Source: a virus. Taken from it: a stretch of DNA of 52,466 nt. The stretch is taken from IMG/VR virus record IMGVR_UViG_3300021976_000020, positions 1 through 52,466 of that record, one strand, 5' to 3'. The translations under genes and the position numbers were made by a program. The notes beneath the pieces were generated by a model. It was not told the origin of the DNA and made no database searches. It worked only from the letters and a program-made list of their open reading frames with translations. Below, piece after piece: positions 44,829 to 52,466 of the stretch (position 1 is its first letter; every line of letters begins with the position of its first letter).

Positions 44829-45277
44829 TGGCAAGGTACGTACTACTAAGCTTTGACGACAACGCTGAGGCCGAACGCTTCATCGAAGCCGTCAAGCAGC
44901 GCGATGTCTTCTTTTCCGCTGCCAATCCTAATGGAGAGGGGGGTAGCTACGGATACTTCTCGGACAACGTATTCACCCGTGCTGTCTGGGGTAAGCCCGT
45001 CAAGTTCTGTGAGTGCACGAACCCTGGCGACAACTCCGTACTAGGCGCAAAGTTCGGCTGGTGGGTCCATCGTCCTTGCGGAAGGCCCAAGAAGGGTCAG
45101 TGGCAGCATCCGAAGAACCTCATCGAACCGCTCACGCATCCCCGTGAGCGGAGTGCGTACTTGGGGATCGAAGAGCCCACACGGCCTACTGTCCTGGAAC
45201 GCCTAGGAACTATCGAACCAATCCCGCCTGATCAGGAGGCCCACTTCAAGGGAGGAACGGATGCTCGACCTACGTAA
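44825..45277 (+). CDS. Hypothetical protein
   Basis: A 150-residue protein. YVLLSFDDNAEAERFIEAVK is a ferredoxin-like beta-alpha unit; the middle has FCECTNPGDNSVLGAKFGWW, VHRPCGRP with Cys/His residues that could bind zinc, and the C-terminus is proline-rich. Start 44825 overlaps the previous stop; 44828 is equally possible. Confidence 0.65.
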   Translation: MMARYVLLSFDDNAEAERFIEAVKQRDVFFSAANPNGEGGSYGYFSDNVFTRAVWGKPVKFCECTNPGDNSVLGAKFGWWVHRPCGRPKKGQWQHPKNLIEPLTHPRERSAYLGIEEPTRPTVLERLGTIEPIPPDQEAHFKGGTDARPT

Positions 45278-45434
45278 GATACTCGACTGCGGTCTCTGTC
45301 CGGAAGAGACAGAGGTACCCGTCTTCTACCAGCTCGTGCACGAACGTGGGTACCCCTCCCGCGAGCCTGCACACCCTCCCCAGTTGAAGGTGATTGAAGG
45401 GACCGCCGTAGAAAACAACAAAAAGTCCTCTTAA
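45261..45434 (+). CDS. Small hypothetical protein
   Basis: A 57-residue protein with GGGAGGAAC before ATG 45261, overlapping the previous gene. DCGLCPEET has a CxxC. It is the last gene before the AT-rich promoter at 45445-45477. Confidence 0.6.
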   Translation: MLDLRKILDCGLCPEETEVPVFYQLVHERGYPSREPAHPPQLKVIEGTAVENNKKSS

Positions 45435-45444
45435 TTACCCCCTA

Positions 45445-45477
45445 GTGTTCATCACGGTTTACCCGTTATAATATAAT
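45445..45477 (+). promoter_or_regulatory. Promoter for the recombination block
   Basis: GTGTTC (45445-45450) and overlapping TATAAT boxes at 45467-45472 and 45472-45477, in the gap 45435-45532. The -35 is weak but the -10 is doubled. Confidence 0.6.
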
Positions 45478-45532
45478 AGAACACAAGAACACAAACGAAC
45501 AAGTATCCCCCTCATAGCTAGGACACCCCTCC

Positions 45533-46819
45533 ATGCTACGGAGTGTAAACGATTACATCAATGCGGGTCTGACGCACTCACTGCACACCTCTGAGCGTCG
45601 GTCCTTTCGTGGTTGCCGCAGGCGTTGGGACTGGATCTCTCGCCAGATGTACTACCCGAGAGTGACCGCACGTCCTCTTGAATTCGGCGTTGCGTTTCAC
45701 GCAGCGATGGAAGCCTATTACGGCTTCTGGTTGGGTCTATGGGAGAACCCAGACCCGGAAGCAGCGTTACAGTTGGCGCTGATAAAGTTCCGGGAGATCA
45801 CCGATTCCCAAAGGGCCGCATACATTCGCATGAACGACGAGATCAGTCCTGAGATGTCTGCGGACTACAAGGACAGGGTCAAGCTCGGCGAGAGTATGCT
45901 CAAATACTACTTCCGAACCATAGCACCAAAAGCGGACATGGATCTCAAGCCTTTGAAGGTCGAGATCAAGTTCGAAGTACCCATTACCGGTCCGAACGGC
46001 GAAACTCTGTGGTGCAAGTGTGACCACTGTTGGGCTCGCTACACTAACTGGTGGTTGAGCAAGCGTCCAGAGCCTCTCGGTGGAGTCGATCCAGAACAAG
46101 AGAGAGCTCACTGGAAGGGTTTGCCTGTTACCTACGGTGGACGTATCGACATCATCTTCCAAGATCGGTACGGACGCATTTGGGTCGGTGACTGGAAGAC
46201 AGCAGCACGTCTGTCAGGTGTTGATACGAACACAACGGACGACTATATGTGGAACGATGACCAGATCACCTCGTACTGTTGGGCACTAGCATCTATTGGA
46301 CTGGACGTCGCAGGCTTCATCTATGCCGAGATTAAGAAGGCAGTTCCCGAAGAGCCTGAGTTGCTTTCCCGTCCGTACAAGGGTAGAATGTTCTCCACCA
46401 ACAAGCAGCAAACTACTACCCTGGCGCTATTCCGAAATACGGTGTCGGAGAACGATGTTGAAGCGTATGAGTCAGGTGCCTACGATGACTTCCTCGAGTA
46501 CCTGAAGCACAACGCTCCGCAGTTCCATGCACGTCACCAGATTCATCGGAACGACGAGGAACTCCGACAAGCTGGCGAGATGATCTATCTCGAGGCGACG
46601 GAGATGACCAACCCGAGCTTGCCGATCTATCCTAATCCAGGACGCTTCCACTGCAAAGGTTTCACTGACGCTAGTGGATGTGCCTTCTGGGAGCCTTGCC
46701 TCGGGAAGAACCGTGGCGAGGATTATGAGTACACCTTGGAAACAATGTTCGAAAAACGTACACGTCACTACTGGGAAGAGGCTCAACCAAGTACTGACAA
46801 GAGGATGGAGGCTCTGTGA
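45533..46819 (+). CDS. PD-(D/E)XK nuclease, Cas4/RecB-like with Fe-S cysteines
   Basis: A 428-residue nuclease. The core is GGRIDIIFQDRYGRIWVGDW followed by KTA, the ID...GDWKT version of the PD-(D/E)XK site, with a Q motif region (DDQITSYCWALASIG). C28 near the N-terminus and three C-terminal cysteines (HCKGFTDASGCAFWEPC) match the four-Cys iron-sulphur cluster of Cas4/AddB-type exonucleases. It heads the recombination block with the Sak4-like ATPase and SSB. No strong ribosome-binding site precedes ATG 45533. Confidence 0.85.
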   Translation: MLRSVNDYINAGLTHSLHTSERRSFRGCRRRWDWISRQMYYPRVTARPLEFGVAFHAAMEAYYGFWLGLWENPDPEAALQLALIKFREITDSQRAAYIRMNDEISPEMSADYKDRVKLGESMLKYYFRTIAPKADMDLKPLKVEIKFEVPITGPNGETLWCKCDHCWARYTNWWLSKRPEPLGGVDPEQERAHWKGLPVTYGGRIDIIFQDRYGRIWVGDWKTAARLSGVDTNTTDDYMWNDDQITSYCWALASIGLDVAGFIYAEIKKAVPEEPELLSRPYKGRMFSTNKQQTTTLALFRNTVSENDVEAYESGAYDDFLEYLKHNAPQFHARHQIHRNDEELRQAGEMIYLEATEMTNPSLPIYPNPGRFHCKGFTDASGCAFWEPCLGKNRGEDYEYTLETMFEKRTRHYWEEAQPSTDKRMEAL

Positions 46820-46980
46820 ACCACCTCGACTTAACATCACTGCTTAACCCGTCGGAACACTCCGGTTCAGCAAGAAAGGTTCAGGTACTTACGGAGGGCG
46901 GAGAGGTCTGGGATATCATGGACGTAGAGTTCGATCCCGAGGCTGCCACGCTCTACCTTAAGTGCGAACCGGAGGAATAA
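46816..46980 (+). CDS. Small acidic hypothetical protein
   Basis: A 54-residue protein whose GTG overlaps the nuclease stop (GTGA) and whose stop overlaps the next ATG (TAATG). Acidic, beta-like C-terminal half (VWDIMDVEFDPEAATLYLKC). Unknown function. Confidence 0.6.
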   Translation: MNHLDLTSLLNPSEHSGSARKVQVLTEGGEVWDIMDVEFDPEAATLYLKCEPEE

Positions 46981-47132
46981 TGCGCACCAAGTTGTTGTAC
47001 CGACTATTTCCCTACCTCAAGAGGCGAGCAGTCATCCGGCAGCTCGAGCAGTACCGTGCGTACGACATGAAAATCGATCCTAACGTGAAGGCCGCGCTGC
47101 GTGCACGGCTTCTGCGGGAGATGAACAAGTGA
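46980..47132 (+). CDS. Small basic hypothetical protein
   Basis: A 50-residue basic helical protein (MRTKLLYRLFPYLKRRAVIR; AALRARLLREMNK), coupled by TAATG to the previous and by GTGA to the next gene. It could bind nucleic acid or a partner in the recombination block. Confidence 0.6.
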   Translation: MRTKLLYRLFPYLKRRAVIRQLEQYRAYDMKIDPNVKAALRARLLREMNK

Positions 47133-47893
47133 CTGAGACGATCACGCCGACACAGTTCGCTGGACTGCCGATTCAACGGCCACGTGATCGAGTACGCAAC
47201 GTTAACATGCTGATCTATGGTGAAGCGGGTGTTGGCAAGACTTGGCTCGCAGGGTCAGCACACGAAGTGCCTGGAATGCGGAACGTCCTCTACGTGGATG
47301 CCGAATCGGGTGCAGACACTTTGAAGCAGGCCTGGCCTGACGTCGAGACGCTGACCGCAACATGTTGGGCGGACTACGATCGGATCTACGCAGCATGCTT
47401 GGCTGGTGCTCACGACTACCGAACGATTGTTCTAGACTCCATCAGCGAGATCCTGGAACACTGTAAGGAAGCCGTGATGGAAGAGCTCAAGATGGATCCC
47501 GAGAACGAGAAGCGGGATCCGGACATTCCTAGCATCCGCGAGTGGGGCAAGATTCTTGTCCGTATGCTGCGGTTCGTTCGTAGATTCCGGGACTTGCCGA
47601 TGAACGTCATCTTCATTGCCCATGCTGACCTCACAAAGGACAAGATGGGCAAGTCGAAGTGGGAGCCGCTCGTCAACGGCAAGTTCCAGAAGAAGCTACC
47701 TCAGATCCCTGATGTAGTCCTCTTTATGTACAGACAGGAGATTGAAGGCGTCCAAACTCGACTTCTGCTTACACAGCAGACTGACAAGGCAGTAGCAAAA
47801 GTGCGCGGCGTAGTCATGCCGATGGTAATCGGTGCAGAAAACGAATCGGTAACAATGGAAACGATCATGAACTACTACAAGGAGAACGCGTAA
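47129..47893 (+). CDS. Sak4-like RecA-fold ATPase
   Basis: A 254-residue P-loop ATPase. Walker A is YGEAGVGKT near residue 35, Walker B TIVLDSISEI near residue 107. NVIFIAHADLTKDK and an ending that covers only the RecA core are typical of Sak4/AAA_24 phage single-strand annealing ATPases, which usually act with an SSB encoded next to them, as here. GTG 47129 overlaps the previous stop. Confidence 0.85.
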   Translation: MTETITPTQFAGLPIQRPRDRVRNVNMLIYGEAGVGKTWLAGSAHEVPGMRNVLYVDAESGADTLKQAWPDVETLTATCWADYDRIYAACLAGAHDYRTIVLDSISEILEHCKEAVMEELKMDPENEKRDPDIPSIREWGKILVRMLRFVRRFRDLPMNVIFIAHADLTKDKMGKSKWEPLVNGKFQKKLPQIPDVVLFMYRQEIEGVQTRLLLTQQTDKAVAKVRGVVMPMVIGAENESVTMETIMNYYKENA

Positions 47894-48399
47894 TGGGTAT
47901 CACCGTTAACATGTCCGACAAGGAAGCCAAGGCTGGTGTAATCGAGCCAGTCCCGGCTGGGTGGTACAAGGTCGTCATCTCTGACGGCGAGCTCAAGGAG
48001 TCGAACTCGCAGAAGAACTACGGCAAGCCGTACTACAGCCTCGAGTTCACCATCGCGGAGCCGGAGGCGTACGAGGGTCGGAAGATCTTCACCAACGCCA
48101 TGCTCTTCGACAAGGCTCTGTACACGATCTCGGGTCTGATGAAGGCTCTCGGCTACAACGTCACGGCTGGCGAGCTCGAGGTTCCCGACCTGGACGAGCT
48201 CATGGGCCGTGAGGTCATGCTGAAGGCCAAGATCACGCCGGAGCGCACAGTGACTGACGCGAGCACCGGCGAGAAGAAGACCTACGAGCCGCGGAACGAC
48301 GTGAGTGGGTTCAAGGCCCTCGGCGAGGTTACTGCTTCAATCCCTCAGCAGCGGACTGGCGGAAGCGTCACTGCCGCTGGCAAGAGCATCCTCCCGTAG
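47893..48399 (+). CDS. Single-stranded DNA-binding protein (DUF669-like)
   Basis: A 168-residue protein following the Sak4-like ATPase. VPAGWYKVVISDGELKES, YSLEFTIAEPEAYEGRKIFT and a GREVMLKAKI strand fit the DUF669 OB-fold family of phage SSB-like proteins. Codons are GC-rich compared with neighbours, suggesting strong expression. A terminator follows. Confidence 0.8.
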   Translation: MGITVNMSDKEAKAGVIEPVPAGWYKVVISDGELKESNSQKNYGKPYYSLEFTIAEPEAYEGRKIFTNAMLFDKALYTISGLMKALGYNVTAGELEVPDLDELMGREVMLKAKITPERTVTDASTGEKKTYEPRNDVSGFKALGEVTASIPQQRTGGSVTAAGKSILP

Positions 48400-48417
48400 T
48401 ACCCCTTTCCAATTGAG

Positions 48418-48453
48418 TTGGGGCCACTCATCGTCGCGCCTGGGTGGCCCCAA
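48418..48453 (+). terminator. Terminator
   Basis: A perfect 10-bp stem TTGGGGCCAC / GTGGCCCCAA with a 16-nt loop, followed by TTCCCTT. Confidence 0.85.
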
Positions 48454-48482
48454 TTCCCTTCCATTCCCACGCGGAGGGGAAC

Positions 48483-50687
48483 GTGAGCGATGATATACAC
48501 AAGACTCTTGATACGTTCTTCCGTGCGGCCTTCGGTCCTAGGGCCACTGGCTTCGTTTGCCTCGCGTTCCTAGCTACGAACTCAGGCGAACGAAAGCTCA
48601 CGGAACACTTCTTTGAGTACCCGACACAACTGAACAACATGATTGCCACAGTACAACGTGGCATGCTAGAAAGTAACGCATACTACTGCCCTATGCTCTT
48701 CTCGGAGCGGAAGCGCAGAAAGGATACGGTTAAGGAATGTCCAGCAGCGTGGGCGGATCTGGACACTTGCGACCCGACCAAGATGCTAGTATCACCGACG
48801 CTAGCAGTGGAATCAAGCCCTGGGCGGTACCAAGCCCTATGGCGCTTCACAGAGCCGCAGCCGCCGCACGTCGCAGAAGACTTGTCGAAGAGAATCGCCT
48901 ACTATCACGCCTCCGATGGCGCAGATCGTAGTGGCTGGGATCTGACACAGCTCCTGCGACTGCCCGGTACGCCTAACTTCAAGTACAGCGGCCATCCTAG
49001 AGTGCAAACGATCGCAACTGATCGAGCACTGTACACACTGAAAGATTTCGGCAAGTATCCTGAGGTACAACACTCCGAGTTCCTAAAGGCGCCGATGCCG
49101 ACGGCAGAGGAGCTGCCAGAAGAAACCGCAGAGCAGTTGTTCCTTAAGTATCGCCATCAAGTACTACCAGCAGCACTAGCCACCTTCATGCACGAGCCAG
49201 AAGGATCATGGAGCGAGGCTCTGTGGAAGATGGAGATGATGTGCTTCGAAGGGGGCATGTCAAAGGAAGAGGTATTCGTCGTAGCTAGTGCGGCGAAGTG
49301 TAACAAGTACCAGCGCGATCATAAGGACCCAACGTACCTGTGGATAGAAGTATGTCGAGCGTTCGTTAAGTACCAGGAGAACGTGAACGCAGTCTTCTTC
49401 CAAGGCGCGGAGATCCAACCGCTACTGTCAATCGAAGAGTCCAAGATCGCTGATGCGCAGGAAGGCTTCGCAGAGAGGTACGTCGAATGGGCTTCGTCGC
49501 TGGGGGATGCCGCTGTTCAGTATCACCAGGCTGGTGCCTTCACGATTCTATCCGCTTTGCTAAGCGGTCGGCTAGTACTGCCGACCAGCTTCGGAACAGT
49601 GATACCGAACCTTTGGTTTATGATTCTCGGCGACACAACGTTGACGAGGAAGAGTACGGCGATGGACATCGGGATCGACCTCCTACTGGAAGTCGATCCT
49701 GACGTTATCTTAGCAACTGATGGATCGATCGAAGGCCTCCTGCAACAGCTAGAGGCAAGGCCGAAGAGACCGTCAGTGTTCTGGAGGGATGAGTTTAGTG
49801 GACTCCTCGAGCAGATTACCAAGAAAGACTACATGGCAGGCATGGCCGAGGTGCTTACCAAACTGTACGATGGAAAGATGCAGAAGCGAGTCCTGCGAAA
49901 GGAGACAGTTACTGTTCGCGATCCTATTCTGCTTGTTCTGGCGGGAGGGATTCGCAATCGCGTGCAGTCACTACTTACGCACGAACATGTCAGTTCAGGT
50001 TTCATACCACGATTCATCTTCGTTACAGCGGAATCTGACACAACTCGAGTCAAGCCACTTGGACCACCTGCGCTACGCGATATGGGCAACAAGGCGGCGC
50101 TCGTAGAAGAGATGGAGAAGATCCGCGACCACTACGGTCAACAGCGGACGATCCACATCAAGGCACTAGACCAGCACAGACCGATCGAAGGTGGCTTCGA
50201 AGCGCATCTGACACCAGATGCTTGGGAGCGATACAACAGACTAGAGGGCGAGCTGCTGGAGTGTGGACTCAAATCGGAGAAGCCCGACTTGATGACACCA
50301 CTATTCGATCGGTTAGCCAAGTCAGGCCTTAAGGCAGCGGTCCTCTTAGCAGGCGCCAGACAGTTCGACAAGCACGTGTCAGTAGAAGTAACCGACATCC
50401 TACATGCGATCCGATATGTCGAGCAGTGGCGTACGTATGCCATCGAAGTCGTCAACGGGATCGGCAAGACAGTGTTCGAGCGAGACATTGAGAAGATCCT
50501 AGGCGCGATTGTAAAGCGTCCAGGTGTCAGTCGAGCACAACTGATGCAGAGCTACCACCTCACAGCGAGGATCGCAGACCAAGTCTTCGACACGCTAATC
50601 CAACGAGGCCAGATAGCAATGCAGCGGACAGATGGCACAAGTCGGCAAGTGTACTATCCGACAGTATCACGAGGAGGAGTTAAGTGA
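48483..50687 (+). CDS. Primase-helicase (RepB-like primase plus DUF3987-type ATPase)
   Basis: A 734-residue replication protein. The N-terminal 250 residues look like a RepB/prim-pol domain: ATGFVCLAFLATNSGERKL, CPAAWADLDTCDPTKM with paired acidic residues, DLTQLLRLPGTPNFKY. The central ATPase has a Walker A-like GDTTLTRKST (383-392) and Walker B WRDEF (D436, E437). The end is a winged helix (RPGVSRAQLMQSYHLTARIA...). GTG 48483 is chosen because the longer start lies inside the terminator and GGAGGGG precedes this one. Confidence 0.85.
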   Translation: MSDDIHKTLDTFFRAAFGPRATGFVCLAFLATNSGERKLTEHFFEYPTQLNNMIATVQRGMLESNAYYCPMLFSERKRRKDTVKECPAAWADLDTCDPTKMLVSPTLAVESSPGRYQALWRFTEPQPPHVAEDLSKRIAYYHASDGADRSGWDLTQLLRLPGTPNFKYSGHPRVQTIATDRALYTLKDFGKYPEVQHSEFLKAPMPTAEELPEETAEQLFLKYRHQVLPAALATFMHEPEGSWSEALWKMEMMCFEGGMSKEEVFVVASAAKCNKYQRDHKDPTYLWIEVCRAFVKYQENVNAVFFQGAEIQPLLSIEESKIADAQEGFAERYVEWASSLGDAAVQYHQAGAFTILSALLSGRLVLPTSFGTVIPNLWFMILGDTTLTRKSTAMDIGIDLLLEVDPDVILATDGSIEGLLQQLEARPKRPSVFWRDEFSGLLEQITKKDYMAGMAEVLTKLYDGKMQKRVLRKETVTVRDPILLVLAGGIRNRVQSLLTHEHVSSGFIPRFIFVTAESDTTRVKPLGPPALRDMGNKAALVEEMEKIRDHYGQQRTIHIKALDQHRPIEGGFEAHLTPDAWERYNRLEGELLECGLKSEKPDLMTPLFDRLAKSGLKAAVLLAGARQFDKHVSVEVTDILHAIRYVEQWRTYAIEVVNGIGKTVFERDIEKILGAIVKRPGVSRAQLMQSYHLTARIADQVFDTLIQRGQIAMQRTDGTSRQVYYPTVSRGGVK

Positions 50688-51541
50688 CTCAGCCGATCGA
50701 GTTCCCCCCGGTCACGCACCAGCCTGACAGCGTCGCCATTGTTTCTGGCGGTCTCGACAGTACGACGTTGGTCTACGACATGCTGGACAAGGGCTACACG
50801 CCGCATCTGCTCAGCTTCAACTACGGACAGCGGCACGCCAAGGAACTGACCTTCGCCAAGATGACCGCACAGATCCTAGGCCTCAAGCACGACATCGTCG
50901 ACCTGACAGGACTGACACACCTGATCAGCAACTCGGCTCTGACCTCCGATCACAAGCATGCCGAAGGCAACGACATCATCGAAGTTCCTGAGGGGCACTA
51001 CGCTGAGGACAGCATGAAGGCTACGGTTGTCCCAAACCGTAACATGATTATGCTGAGCATCGCTACAGGCTTGGCTGTCAACAATCACTACCGCACGGTC
51101 GGTATCGGTGTTCACGCGGGTGACCATTTCGTATACCCTGACTGCCGACCAGAGTTCATCTTCTCCCTGGGTCAGGCAATACTGCGGGGTAACGAAGGTT
51201 TCCACAATTTCACCACCAACGATGAAGTCGTCGAATTTGGTGGTATGCAGTTCAAGGGAACGGCTCTTCCAATCTACGCACCGTTCCTACACTACTCGAA
51301 GGCAACCATTGCCTATCGTGCCATCGAGCTCAGTGTTCCGTTTCATCTGACCTGGAGCTGCTATAAGGGTGGCGAGAAGCACTGCGGTAAGTGTGGGACC
51401 TGCGTGGAGCGCCTAGAGGCTATCAATCATGCTCAGTGGCAGATTTCAAAGGACGTTCCAGAGTGGTGCGACACTCCGTATAAGATCGAGGACCAGACAG
51501 AGTACGAGAACACAGATTTCTGGAAGACCGCGAAGAAATGA
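50684..51541 (+). CDS. queC: 7-cyano-7-deazaguanine synthase QueC
   Basis: Converts 7-carboxy-7-deazaguanine and ammonia to preQ0 with ATP, the last step of preQ0 synthesis. The 285-residue protein has the PP-loop SGGLDS (21-26), NYGQRHAKEL, the SALTSD segment and the zinc-binding cysteines C226, C234, C237 and C240 (CYKGGEKHCGKCGTC). There is no fused glutaminase domain. GTG 50684 overlaps the primase stop (GTGA). Confidence 0.95.
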   Translation: MTQPIEFPPVTHQPDSVAIVSGGLDSTTLVYDMLDKGYTPHLLSFNYGQRHAKELTFAKMTAQILGLKHDIVDLTGLTHLISNSALTSDHKHAEGNDIIEVPEGHYAEDSMKATVVPNRNMIMLSIATGLAVNNHYRTVGIGVHAGDHFVYPDCRPEFIFSLGQAILRGNEGFHNFTTNDEVVEFGGMQFKGTALPIYAPFLHYSKATIAYRAIELSVPFHLTWSCYKGGEKHCGKCGTCVERLEAINHAQWQISKDVPEWCDTPYKIEDQTEYENTDFWKTAKK

Positions 51542-51708
51542 GCTGGCAGAGGAGTTCGCGATGCGAATCTCAATCCTGTGTCGAGGTTCGAAGAGTAGCT
51601 ACCGGACGAGAAGTTCGGAACAGTCGCGGTAGTGAGCGACAGGTGTACTTCAGCGAAGCCGAATGGCGGGAGTTCCTCGAAGCCGTCAGACGCGGTGAGT
51701 TCGATTAG
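51538..51708 (+). CDS. DUF397 domain protein
   Basis: A 56-residue protein: MSWQRSSRCESQSCVEVRRV, VRNSR, then VYFSEAEWREFLEAVRRGEF. The W-R-S-S...C-V-E-V...V-R-N-S-R...F-S..E-W..F-L..V-R.G-E-F-D series is the DUF397 signature, a family essentially confined to actinomycetes, where it is paired with XRE-type regulators (WhiJ-like systems) that control development. Its ATG overlaps the queC stop, so it is co-translated with queC. A phage copy suggests interference with a host regulator. Confidence 0.9.
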   Translation: MSWQRSSRCESQSCVEVRRVATGREVRNSRGSERQVYFSEAEWREFLEAVRRGEFD

Positions 51709-51739
51709 TGTTTAACAAGCAATAGAGCTCCTAAGCAGT

Positions 51740-51750
51740 ACTCCACACGG
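51740..51750 (+). repeat. ACTCCACACGG motif, copy 11
   Basis: Between the DUF397 gene and 51768; GTTTAAC (51710-51716) lies 23 bp upstream. Confidence 0.8.
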
Positions 51751-51767
51751 GCCTAGGAACGGTGGTC

Positions 51768-51995
51768 ATGAAGCGTGCGATAGTGTCCCTGAGCGAAGAG
51801 CTCATTTGGCAGATACTGGATCTGCCTGAGAACGTTCACCTAATGGGGGTGCGTGACAACTTTCTACAGCTAGGCATCGACGTCATGATAGAGGGTGAAG
51901 GTCTGCAAGGCATACCGGATCACATGGTGGGAACGGAGCCGTGGCGGCTAGAAGCGCGTATGGTGGATGGCCGAATCAAGCTGGAGCTGGCATGA
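51768..51995 (+). CDS. Hypothetical protein between DUF397 gene and queD
   Basis: A 75-residue protein (MKRAIVSLSEELIWQILDLP, then ENVHLMGVRDNFLQLGIDVM). ATG 51768 has AGGA 9 nt upstream; GTG 51762 is an alternative. Its stop overlaps the queD start (ATGA). No family recognised; preserved in the deazaguanine operon. Confidence 0.65.
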   Translation: MKRAIVSLSEELIWQILDLPENVHLMGVRDNFLQLGIDVMIEGEGLQGIPDHMVGTEPWRLEARMVDGRIKLELA

Positions 51996-52466
51996 GCTTT
52001 ATCGAACTGAAGCACAACATGGAAGTGGCACATCGACTGTACAATCTGCCTGGTAAGTGCCAGAAGATTCACGGCCACTCGATGGTTGTGACGCTTCGAG
52101 TGCACGGAGAGATCAAGCCTGGCGGAATCTTGCACGGCTTCTTGGGTCAGCAGTTCGAGTTCGGTGCGATGAAGAAGTCGTTCAGGAGCTATCTGGATGA
52201 CCACTACGATCACCAGCTGCTGCTGAACAAGGTAGATCCATGGGCTGGACCGATCTTCCAGCTCAAATCGGATTACAGCCAGTCGGTGGATGGTGACCCT
52301 GCAGCGTACCTGCTGGACTCGACGCAGAAGTTCCTGCCTGGTCTAGTTCCGTGCGAAGAAGATCCGACCACGGAGAACATTGCCAAGTGGATCGCCGAGA
52401 AGATGTGCGAGATGTTCGACGCACACGTGGAGGTCTTCGTTCAAGAGACAGCTACGAATGGTGTTG
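51992..52466 (+). CDS. queD: 6-carboxytetrahydropterin synthase QueD (cut by window end)
   Basis: Converts dihydroneopterin triphosphate to 6-carboxytetrahydropterin, the second step of preQ0 synthesis. The 158 visible residues have zinc ligands H14, H27 and H29 and catalytic C23 (GKCQKIHGH), DDHYDHQLLLN, PTTENIAKWIA and the C-terminal VQETATN glutamate motif. Only the last few residues are missing; joining to the window start would supply them. Confidence 0.92.
   Translation, partial: MSFIELKHNMEVAHRLYNLPGKCQKIHGHSMVVTLRVHGEIKPGGILHGFLGQQFEFGAMKKSFRSYLDDHYDHQLLLNKVDPWAGPIFQLKSDYSQSVDGDPAAYLLDSTQKFLPGLVPCEEDPTTENIAKWIAEKMCEMFDAHVEVFVQETATNGV

Noticed and set aside
45166-45184. CCCACACGGCC, resembling the ACTCCACACGG motif
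   Set aside because: Two mismatches in the core and position inside a coding region; not counted as a copy.
1-52466. CRISPR array, integrase or insertion sequence
   Set aside because: No regularly spaced repeat array, no tyrosine or serine recombinase and no transposase motifs were seen in any frame I examined.

Overview
The window looks like most or all of the genome of an actinobacterial siphovirus, probably infecting Streptomyces or a close relative. It has a complete head-tail gene set with a long tape measure and a Dit-like protein. It also carries a DUF397 protein, an LPXTG-anchored exported protein and a second secreted protein of a type common in Streptomyces. I see no integrase, so a strictly lytic or non-integrating life style is more likely, although an XRE repressor-like gene is present. 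The two window ends fall in the same gene (queD): the joined ends keep an open frame that closes at 30-32. This fits a circularly permuted or circularised assembly.

Layout. (1) 1-7.9 kb, plus strand: 7-deazaguanine and replication genes (queD end, queE, folE, two MazG-like pyrophosphohydrolases, HNH endonuclease, dpdA, a uracil-glycosylase/exonuclease/PolA fusion, small genes, a RuvC-like resolvase), ending in a strong bidirectional terminator. (2) 7.9-28.7 kb, minus strand: the virion and lysis operon, read from right to left. The order is small terminase, four small, mostly membrane, proteins, large terminase, portal, protease-scaffold, decoration, major capsid, connector, tail completion, tail terminator, major tail protein, two tail-assembly chaperones joined by a -1 frameshift at GGGAAAC, tape measure, Dit-like protein, fibre, lysin-like protein, minor tail proteins and holin. 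(3) 28.7-45.5 kb, plus strand: an accessory region of many small genes, several of them zinc-binding, driven by recognisable promoters. It contains three tRNA-like elements, a structured leader RNA, a Trp-rich micro-ORF, an SNF2 helicase and a two-gene exported-protein module. (4) 45.5-52.5 kb, plus strand: recombination and replication genes (Cas4/RecB-like nuclease, Sak4-like ATPase, DUF669-like SSB, primase-helicase), then queC, a DUF397 gene and queD.

FolE, QueD, QueE and QueC together make preQ0 from GTP. DpdA, a DNA-directed relative of tRNA-guanine transglycosylase, would exchange it for guanine in the phage DNA. With no queF or other tailoring gene visible, the expected modification is deoxy-preQ0, a known anti-restriction strategy. 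dpdA itself has no ATG, GTG or TTG start that preserves its conserved N-terminus; an ATC codon sits exactly where the start should be.

The least explained signals are these. An 11-bp motif, ACTCCACACGG, occurs 11 times across the genome. Three tRNA-like elements have intact acceptor and T arms, abnormal anticodon arms, a GC hairpin just upstream and CGTAA just downstream. A 75-bp regulatory element is present in three copies. Two families of paralogous promoters can be recognised.
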